From contig JACMRL010000041.1 in the NCBI GenBank assembly GCA_014376435.1, positions 1 through 57,101 of the forward strand: 57,101 bases of DNA, written 5' to 3'. Shown piece by piece: positions 52,384-57,101 of this stretch; within the stretch, counting starts at the first letter, position 1, and the number at the start of each line of letters is the position of its first letter. The stretch comes from Bdellovibrio sp. GTDB lineage: Bacteria > Bdellovibrionota > Bdellovibrionia > Bdellovibrionales > Bdellovibrionaceae. A program made the translations under genes and the position numbers. The notes beneath the pieces were generated by a model, which was not told where the DNA came from, did no database searches, and saw only the letters and a list, made by a program, of their open reading frames with translations.

Positions 52384-53217
52384 TTAACCAATCAATTTTA
52401 AAGCCATTTGTGGAAGCTGATTGGCTTGTGCCAAAGTAGCTACAGTTGATTGCATCATGATGTTGTTACGAGCTAACTCAGAGCTAGAAGCGGCTACATC
52501 TGTATCGCGGATACGAGAGTTAGCTGCACTCATGTTCTCGTTCATAGTACCTAATACGTCTACAGTCGAAGTTAGACGATTTTGTAAGGCACCAAGCGTT
52601 GCACGTGAACCATTCACATTTGATTGCGCGGTATCTAAAGAAGCTAAACCCATACGAGCGCCTTCTTTAGTAGAAAAATCTAAATCAGCGATTCCTAAGT
52701 TATCAGTTGTTGTATTAGAGATTGATGCATCATAAGAAATCCAGTCAGTCTTTTCGTTAGCACCTGAACCGATATGGATGTCATAAATTCCACCAGTACC
52801 ATCTAATAATTTACGCGAACCGAAAGTTGTTGAATCAGCTACACGTTGGATTTCTGATTTCATTGCATTCACTTCTTTTTGAATAAATCCGCGTTCTGTT
52901 TCACCGATTGTATCTGAACCAGCTTGGATACCAAGCTCTCTCAGTCTTGTTACGATATTTGATACTTCGCCCATTCCTTGTTCTGCGGTCTGAATCATAG
53001 AGATACCATCATTCGCATTGCGTGATGCTTGACCGAAAGAACGGATCTGCGCTTTTAAGTTTTCAGAAATCGCTAAACCAGCAGCGTCGTCGCCCGCCTT
53101 AGTGATTCTTGAACCTGTTGAAATTTGCGCCATTGATTTTTGCGCTTCTCTTGAGTTAGTCACCATATTACGTTGTGCGTTTAATGATGCTACGTTCGTT
53201 GTAATTCTCATTCCCAT
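52384..53217 (-). CDS. fliC: flagellin 1 (short, D0-D1 only)
   Basis: A 277-residue flagellin made only of the conserved N- and C-terminal helices, with no variable D2/D3 region. Signatures are MRITTNVASLNAQRN, GSRITKAGDDAAGLAISENL and the closing ANQLPQMALKLIG. The central 100 residues (about 140-200) are short, so filament monomers are small. Bdellovibrio flagella are sheathed, which fits loss of surface-exposed domains. The start at 53217 has AGAGG six bases upstream. It has its own sigma-28-like promoter (53392-53418) and a strong terminator. Confidence 0.94.
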   Translation of the reverse strand: MGMRITTNVASLNAQRNMVTNSREAQKSMAQISTGSRITKAGDDAAGLAISENLKAQIRSFGQASRNANDGISMIQTAEQGMGEVSNIVTRLRELGIQAGSDTIGETERGFIQKEVNAMKSEIQRVADSTTFGSRKLLDGTGGIYDIHIGSGANEKTDWISYDASISNTTTDNLGIADLDFSTKEGARMGLASLDTAQSNVNGSRATLGALQNRLTSTVDVLGTMNENMSAANSRIRDTDVAASSSELARNNIMMQSTVATLAQANQLPQMALKLIG

Positions 53218-53238
53218 TTGCGACCTCTTTCGTTTTAA

Positions 53239-53262
53239 GAAACCTACCTATTTTAAGGTTTC
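53239..53262 (-). other. leader hairpin of flagellin 1
   Basis: GAAACCT (53239-53245) and AGGTTTC (53256-53262) can pair across a 10-base loop, about ten bases upstream of the flagellin 1 ribosome site. The site itself is left free. Confidence 0.4.
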
Positions 53263-53391
53263 CGTTTTGTACACGTTGTGGTTTCCAACTTTTTCTAATA
53301 CTCACTCTGCAAACGAAATTCTAAGAACAGTCACATTCTTTTGAATCTCTCAAGTTAGTCTCGTCGAGTCTTCACCGTTTTGTTGATATAC

Positions 53392-53418
53392 CTTTCGGCG
53401 AGTCCGTGACCAGCTTTA
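53392..53418 (-). promoter_or_regulatory. sigma-28-like promoter of flagellin 1
   Basis: On the minus strand TAAAGCTG, exactly 11 bases, GCCGAAAG. The -10 matches the flagellar sigma-28 consensus at six of eight positions and the -35 at six of eight. It lies about 175 bases upstream of the start codon, giving a long leader. Confidence 0.65.
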
Positions 53419-53610
53419 GTCGCGTCTTGCAAAACTAGACTATCGTCTAATCGAAACTCGACTAAGGTATGGAAATTTATACGATCATCCAGGATTTTTC
53501 AGGACCTAAGTATTGTTTTAGCTTTAGTCTGATCAAGTCTGTATAGGACTTAATGACATCAGACTTTTGTCTTCCTGGACGAAAAGGTCATCGGGTGCAT
53601 AGCAGAAATA

Positions 53611-53645
53611 AAAAAAGGATTTCGCTATGAACGAAATCCTTTTTT
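53611..53645 (-). terminator. strong intrinsic terminator of the small secreted-protein gene
   Basis: A perfect 14-base stem AAAAAAGGATTTCG (53611-53624) and CGAAATCCTTTTTT (53632-53645) with a 7-base loop. T-runs flank both sides, so it could end transcripts from either strand; only the minus-strand gene at 53678 needs it. Confidence 0.88.
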
Positions 53646-53677
53646 ATCGATACAAAAATGTGAATTTAATTACTAAA

Positions 53678-54073
53678 CTATTCGATGATTTTTAAAAAAA
53701 ACTTATAAGCATCTGCACCCAAGGCATCAATCATTACATCAACATTAGCACCGGTAGCCGAACGAATATTTTCTGCAGTCACATGAGTGATATCGATCTT
53801 TACCTGGATCTTTTCTAAACCTTCCATCGGGCAAGACATATCTGCCACTAAGATATTAGAAAGAACTGCATATGTACCTTCACAGCCCGGAGCGGGCATT
53901 TCAAAGTCAGGAGTTTTAACGTTAAAGTTAACGGTATTATCTGCACGAACGATTAATGTTGTATTGATTGTTCCGGTATCTGCATCAACGGCTTTGTATG
54001 TTCCCGTTTCAACAACAACGTCTGCGAAAGAAACCGACGACACTAATAATAAGGCGATCACTAATAATTTCAT
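53678..54073 (-). CDS. small secreted protein, function unknown
   Basis: A 131-residue protein with a signal peptide (MKLLVIALLLVSSVSFA). Two cysteines in the mature part (APGCEGTY and DMSCPMEG) may be paired. Beta-rich pattern, no family recognised. An AGGAG eight bases before the ATG. It lies between two flagellin genes but has its own terminator, and the flagellin 2 terminator isolates it upstream, so it need not be flagellar. It is similar in size and export signal to the protein encoded at 8336-8731, without evident sequence identity. Confidence 0.65.
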   Translation of the reverse strand: MKLLVIALLLVSSVSFADVVVETGTYKAVDADTGTINTTLIVRADNTVNFNVKTPDFEMPAPGCEGTYAVLSNILVADMSCPMEGLEKIQVKIDITHVTAENIRSATGANVDVMIDALGADAYKFFLKIIE

Positions 54074-54221
54074 AAGTACTCCTGGTAAGTAGATACTTTA
54101 TAATTACCAAAGAGTTTTTGGGATGACTAGCAGAACCCCAAGGCGGTGACAAATTTAGCACCGGGTGTTAGTATATTTTATACGACCGAGAAAAAGTCTC
54201 TTTATATATATTTATATATCT

Positions 54222-54269
54222 TGATGAAAAAAAACAAAAAAAGCCCTAGCGGAGAATCCCGCTAGGGCT
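54222..54269 (-). terminator. intrinsic terminator after flagellin 2
   Basis: On the minus strand an 11-base stem (AGCCCTAGCGG at 54242-54252 with CCGCTAGGGCT at 54259-54269) with a 6-base loop is followed by a long T-rich run (54222-54241). Confidence 0.88.
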
Positions 54270-54325
54270 GGGCTTAAGAAGCATCATTTTGGGGTGACAC
54301 TCCGTTTACGTTATACTGAATGAAA

Positions 54326-55153
54326 TTAGCCGATTAGCTTCATGGCAACCATTGGCTGCTGATTCGCTTGCGCTAAGACCGACAGCGCTGCTTGTTGTAA
54401 CATAGTTGCTGAAGCTAATTCAGAAGACTCTTTCGCGACGTCGGCATCGGCAATTCGTGATCTAGCTGCGCTTAAATTCTCAGATCTTACATCTAATCCA
54501 TTGACGGTAGATTCTAATCGAGATTGCATCGCACCATAGCCCGCACGCATTTTCGAAACCTTTTCAAGGGCACCATCTACGGCACCCAACAAATCACGAG
54601 CTCCAGCTTTTTCTGAGATATTTGCGCCGTCAAGTCCAAGCTCTGCAATGGTCGCGTTACCGTCAGATCGATAAGTTACTATATTTTCTTTACCGGCCGT
54701 CGTTCCCACTTGAAATTCTAAAGTTGAATTCGATCCATCTAATAAATTTTTATCGCCAAATTTTGTAGTTTTAGAAATACGATCAATCTCGTCGACGATA
54801 CTGCCAGACTCTTGCTGTAAGTATGCTCGCTCTTTATTACCGATCGTATCTGAAGCCGACTGTACGCCCAGCTCTCTTAGACGAGTTAGTAAGTTTGAAA
54901 CTTCTGAAAGACCACCCTCACCCACTTGAATGGCTGAGATGGCATTGAAAGCATTACTTCGAGCAGCCGCCGTACCGCGAATCTCTGCTTTCATACCCTC
55001 TGAAATCGCCAAACCGGCCGCATCATCAGATGCATGCACGATTCGAGAACCAGATGCTAACGCTTGTGAAGCGTGATCTTGTCGTTTTGTTTGCATTGCC
55101 ATTGCTCTTTGTGAAGCGATCGATGCCATATTCGTTGCTATTCTTAAACCCAT
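54326..55153 (-). CDS. fliC: flagellin 2 (short, D0-D1 only)
   Basis: A 275-residue flagellin close to flagellin 1 in its terminal motifs: MGLRIATNMASIASQRAMAM, GSRIVHASDDAAGLAISEGM, and closing QANQQPMVAMKLIG. It lacks D2/D3 domains. The centre differs, so the three genes are old duplicates. The start at 55153 has AGGGGGA about seven bases upstream, next to a 5-base hairpin (TTGGT/ACCAA at 55165-55178). Own promoter and terminator. Confidence 0.94.
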   Translation of the reverse strand: MGLRIATNMASIASQRAMAMQTKRQDHASQALASGSRIVHASDDAAGLAISEGMKAEIRGTAAARSNAFNAISAIQVGEGGLSEVSNLLTRLRELGVQSASDTIGNKERAYLQQESGSIVDEIDRISKTTKFGDKNLLDGSNSTLEFQVGTTAGKENIVTYRSDGNATIAELGLDGANISEKAGARDLLGAVDGALEKVSKMRAGYGAMQSRLESTVNGLDVRSENLSAARSRIADADVAKESSELASATMLQQAALSVLAQANQQPMVAMKLIG

Positions 55154-55385
55154 AAACGTCCCCCTTGGTAAATACCAAATCTTTTTTGTTAAACACGTAC
55201 TTGCTAAAATTTTAAAAACAAAAATGAAAAGTAAAAAAGTTGAAGGCTCGCCCGCGAAGCTTTGAAGTGACTGTTCAAAACTTTGCGAGCTTGGCCCTTT
55301 TAGGAGGAATGGGTAATCGATCTGCTGACTGCTGGATCGAAGGTCCCACTCTCTTGAGAGGTTGCTTTCAACGTGTACAGCAAAG

Positions 55386-55413
55386 TTATCGGGCCAAGGT
55401 CTAGGAGACTTTA
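55386..55413 (-). promoter_or_regulatory. sigma-28-like promoter of flagellin 2
   Basis: On the minus strand TAAAGTCT, about 12 bases, CCCGATAA (preceded by G, so GCCCGATAA). The -35 shares six of eight with TAAAGTTT and the -10 seven of eight. It is about 230 bases upstream of the start codon, the longest leader of the three flagellins. Confidence 0.6.
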
Positions 55414-55512
55414 GCCCTTGGTCTAGATTATTTTATAACGCAATACATCAAGTATATGTAATTATTGAATTAGCTGAATAAAAATATATTTGGACGAAGG
55501 TCTAGTAAAACG

Positions 55513-55540
55513 AAAAAAGGAGGGTTTTAACACCCTCCTT
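55513..55540 (-). terminator. intrinsic terminator after flagellin 3
   Basis: AAGGAGGGT (55517-55525) and ACCCTCCTT (55532-55540) form a perfect 9-base stem with a 6-base loop, followed on the minus strand by a T-run. Confidence 0.85.
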
Positions 55541-55578
55541 CCTGACAAAATGGTTTAGAAAAACCTGGCTGAGTTAAA

Positions 55579-56406
55579 TTATCCGATCAATTTAAGCGCT
55601 AAACCCGACCGTTCATTTGTCTGCTGAAGCATCGACGTCTGATATTGCTGTAGAATTTGACCTCTACGTAGATCAGAAGACTCTTTTGCCACATCTGCAT
55701 CCGCAATTTTAGAGCGTGCTTCAGATAATTTTTCAATACTAGAACCCAATGTATTTTGTGCAGATTCTAATCGCGATTGAGTCGCACCGAACTTCGCGCG
55801 GTTCATCGCAATCGATGACATGGCTCTATCAATCTTATCGATTGAATTCAGCGCATCTCCTTTTTCTGCAACTGAAATCGAATCAATCTCTAACGCACTC
55901 GCCGTGGTATTTGCATCTGAGTTATAAGAGATTCGCGAATTCACGTCTCCCTTTGTTCCTACTTGGAAATCAAATTTACTCACGGTACCGTCGAGTAAAT
56001 TTTGCGAGCCAAATCGCGCGGTTTTAGCAATACGGTCAAACTCTGAAGTTAATTCTCCGGCTTCTTTTTGCATCAGCATGCGTTCATTTTTCGAATAAGT
56101 ATCACTGGCTGATTGAATCGATAATTCTCTTAATCGATTTAACAGCGTTGCTTGTTCGCTCATCGAAGCTTCAGCGACGGCGACAAAACTTTGCCCGGCC
56201 TCGGCGTTTTCCTTTGCGGCCCCCATGCTGCGTATTTCTGAATTCATTGTTTCCGCGATGGCGGATCCAGCCACATCAGCACTCGGGTCGGATAAACGCG
56301 AACCCGTAGCTAAATTTTTTGAAGATCTGTCGACGGCTTTTTCGTTTCGACTCATAGCATTCTGCAACGCCAACGATGTGACGTTACTGTTAATTCTCAG
56401 CGACAT
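55579..56406 (-). CDS. fliC: flagellin 3 (divergent, D0-D1 only)
   Basis: A 275-residue flagellin more divergent than its neighbours. The N-terminal MSLRINSNVTSLALQNAM and the closing ERSGLALKLIG are kept, but the usual DDAAGLAI is DVAGSAIA and the late AQANQ is LQQTNE. It still lacks D2/D3. Bdellovibrio is known to carry several flagellins with unequal roles; this one could be a minor or base-proximal type. Its AGAGAGG ribosome site is inside a hairpin (56411-56441). It has its own sigma-28-like promoter at 56514-56540. Confidence 0.92.
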   Translation of the reverse strand: MSLRINSNVTSLALQNAMSRNEKAVDRSSKNLATGSRLSDPSADVAGSAIAETMNSEIRSMGAAKENAEAGQSFVAVAEASMSEQATLLNRLRELSIQSASDTYSKNERMLMQKEAGELTSEFDRIAKTARFGSQNLLDGTVSKFDFQVGTKGDVNSRISYNSDANTTASALEIDSISVAEKGDALNSIDKIDRAMSSIAMNRAKFGATQSRLESAQNTLGSSIEKLSEARSKIADADVAKESSDLRRGQILQQYQTSMLQQTNERSGLALKLIG

Positions 56407-56410
56407 ACGT

Positions 56411-56441
56411 GCAACCTCTCTGTTAATAGTTTCGAGGTTGC
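56411..56441 (-). promoter_or_regulatory. hairpin covering the flagellin 3 ribosome binding site
   Basis: On the minus strand GCAACCTC (56441-56434) can pair perfectly with GAGGTTGC (56418-56411) across a 15-base loop. The 3' arm contains the GAGG of the ribosome site, five to six bases before the ATG at 56406. Pairing would block initiation unless opened. Confidence 0.6.
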
Positions 56442-56513
56442 AGTTCGCCTTCAGTCACGAGAGGCGATCCTTAACCTCAGCCAAGCAGGACCTTCGTCCA
56501 GCAGTCAGGCTAC

Positions 56514-56540
56514 TTATCGACGCACTGCGTAATAACTTAA
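56514..56540 (-). promoter_or_regulatory. sigma-28-like promoter of flagellin 3
   Basis: On the minus strand TTAAGTTA, exactly 11 bases, GTCGATAA. Six of eight and seven of eight positions match the sigma-28 consensus boxes. The predicted leader is about 100 bases. Confidence 0.6.
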
Positions 56541-56597
56541 GCGCTTTACTACCGAAAGTTAAGTTTGAGATAAGTATATGAATTTATTGATTAATAT

Positions 56598-57101
56598 TTA
56601 TTCTGGCAGAAGTGGATAATTTCTTGATTTGAGAATTGGGGCAGCTTCTTCCTCTGAAACCACGAAGAAAGGTAAGTTGGTACCCTTCCAAGCTAGACCT
56701 GCCTTTGTCAGCGGATTAAATCTTTTATCTAAAGGAGTAAAGCCCGTAAAAAAGTCGAAGCGCCCGTACCCACGTATCGCACTGCCCGTGTCACGCACGA
56801 TAAAATATCCCGCGTGCAACGTTGCATCGGGTAATAGTAAGCCAACCAAGGCCGGTATAAAGATAACGGTTCCCGCTTTATAAATAGAAAGATCAGCCGC
56901 CACTGAATAGTACGGATCAACGCAGGCTTTTTTTGTACCGTAACCATAGTGGCAAACGCTTTCATCTACTCTGGTAAAAATATATTCGTTATTTGAAACC
57001 TGACTGTAGTGAAGCAAAATAAAATTACTTCCCACTAAAACTTTACAAGTTCCCTGCAGGATACAAAATTTTAAAAATGAAGGACAAACAGTCGCCAATA
57101 A
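56598..57101 (-). CDS. 3D-domain protein (MltA C-terminal-like), 5' end missing
   Basis: A minus-strand frame open to the window edge, so the N-terminal part is missing. The C-terminal 100 residues match the 3D domain shared by MltA and related lytic transglycosylases: CVDPYYSVAADLSIYKAGT, FIPALVG, FIVRDTGSAIRGYGRFD and FFTGF, with the three conserved aspartates of the D-D-D set and the Gly-rich loop. In MltA this domain forms the active site with a second domain; the second domain, if present, is outside the window. No signal peptide is visible because the start is cut off. It continues the envelope-wall theme of dacB and the transglycosylase at the other end. Confidence 0.78.
   Translation of the reverse strand, partial: LLATVCPSFLKFCILQGTCKVLVGSNFILLHYSQVSNNEYIFTRVDESVCHYGYGTKKACVDPYYSVAADLSIYKAGTVIFIPALVGLLLPDATLHAGYFIVRDTGSAIRGYGRFDFFTGFTPLDKRFNPLTKAGLAWKGTNLPFFVVSEEEAAPILKSRNYPLLPE

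Larger units (their letters stand above)
53218..53677. other. 460-base intergenic region upstream of flagellin 1
   Basis: It holds the flagellin 1 leader (about 175 bases), the sigma-28-like promoter at 53392-53418, a structured stretch at 53527-53564 (GTCTGA/TCAGAC and AAGTC/GACTT), and the bidirectional-looking terminator of the next gene. No protein gene is seen. A small RNA in 53430-53600 cannot be excluded. Confidence 0.5.
55154..55578. other. 425-base intergenic region upstream of flagellin 2
   Basis: It contains the flagellin 2 leader with two possible hairpins (55165-55178 at the ribosome site, and 55245-55290 with GCTCG/CGAGC ends), the sigma-28-like promoter, three GGTCTAG heptamers (55398, 55420, 55499) and the terminator of flagellin 3 (55513-55540). 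No protein gene is seen. Confidence 0.5.

Noticed and set aside
1..57101. CRISPR arrays, tRNA or rRNA genes, and prophage regions
   Set aside because: I saw no regularly spaced repeats, cloverleaf sequences, rRNA-like stretches or phage structural genes; scanning was by eye, so short tRNA genes could be missed.

Overview
The window looks like chromosome of a Bdellovibrio-like predatory bacterium (Bdellovibrionota). This is inferred from gene content, not from a marker gene. The signs are short flagellins of about 275 residues in several copies, a MotAB pair, REP-type transposase remnants, many small secreted proteins, a pal/cpoB/tsaD/rsmA/smpB operon and dense A+T-leaning intergenic DNA. Genes are tightly packed, often with 4-base stop/start overlaps. 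I see no tRNA, rRNA, CRISPR array, prophage or intact IS element.

Layout. 1-289: 5' end of a REP-associated (Y1) transposase, cut by the window edge. 645-5412: envelope genes, namely an SLT lytic transglycosylase, a PBP4-type DacB, a signal peptidase II fused to a HAMP-like tail, and a DEDDh exonuclease with a WYL-like tail. 5491-8335: a TorF-like porin and motAB behind a sigma-28-like promoter. 8336-13971: a lipid-metabolism cluster of two alpha/beta hydrolases, a FabG-type reductase, and divergently a KAS III-like enzyme lacking its catalytic His and Asn, overlapping an acyl-CoA ligase. 14010-20502: a long plus-strand run dsbD, rluB-like, secreted protein, prmA, rsmE, RDD protein, rfaE2. 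20499-28212: membrane and accessory genes (Wzz-like protein, YkgJ-type protein, FtsJ/RlmM-like methyltransferase, PilZ protein, TauE/SafE with DUF1634, a hendecad-repeat lipoprotein). 28157-32074: operon pal, DUF4398 lipoprotein, cpoB, tsaD, rsmA, smpB. 32177-41407: a giant HEXXH protease/propeller/barrel protein, an AAA_14-DUF4143 ATPase behind a perfect inverted repeat, a decayed secreted-protein gene, a VWA lipoprotein with four tandem Cys-containing repeats, and a DUF2802 protein. 41394-49358: minus-strand operon TPR protein, sensor kinase, response regulator, rsmD, coaD, aspC, hybrid histidine kinase. 49547-56540: late flagellar genes flaG-like, fliD, fliS, a FlgN/FliT-like chaperone and three flagellins with terminators and sigma-28-like promoters. 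56598-57101: partial 3D-domain (MltA-type) protein.

How it fits together. The flagellar block (motor stators, cap, chaperones, three filament proteins) shares sigma-28-like promoters. The flagellin leaders are long and structured, and in the third flagellin a hairpin covers the ribosome binding site. Envelope maintenance (SLT, DacB, LspA, Pal/CpoB, 3D protein) is the second theme. No single unmistakable new multi-gene system stands out. The strongest unusual items are the LspA-HAMP fusion, the active-site-altered KAS III with its ligase partner, the exonuclease-WYL fusion, the flagellin leader hairpins, the hendecad lipoprotein, the triple-lesion pseudogene and a recurrent intergenic GGTCTAG motif.
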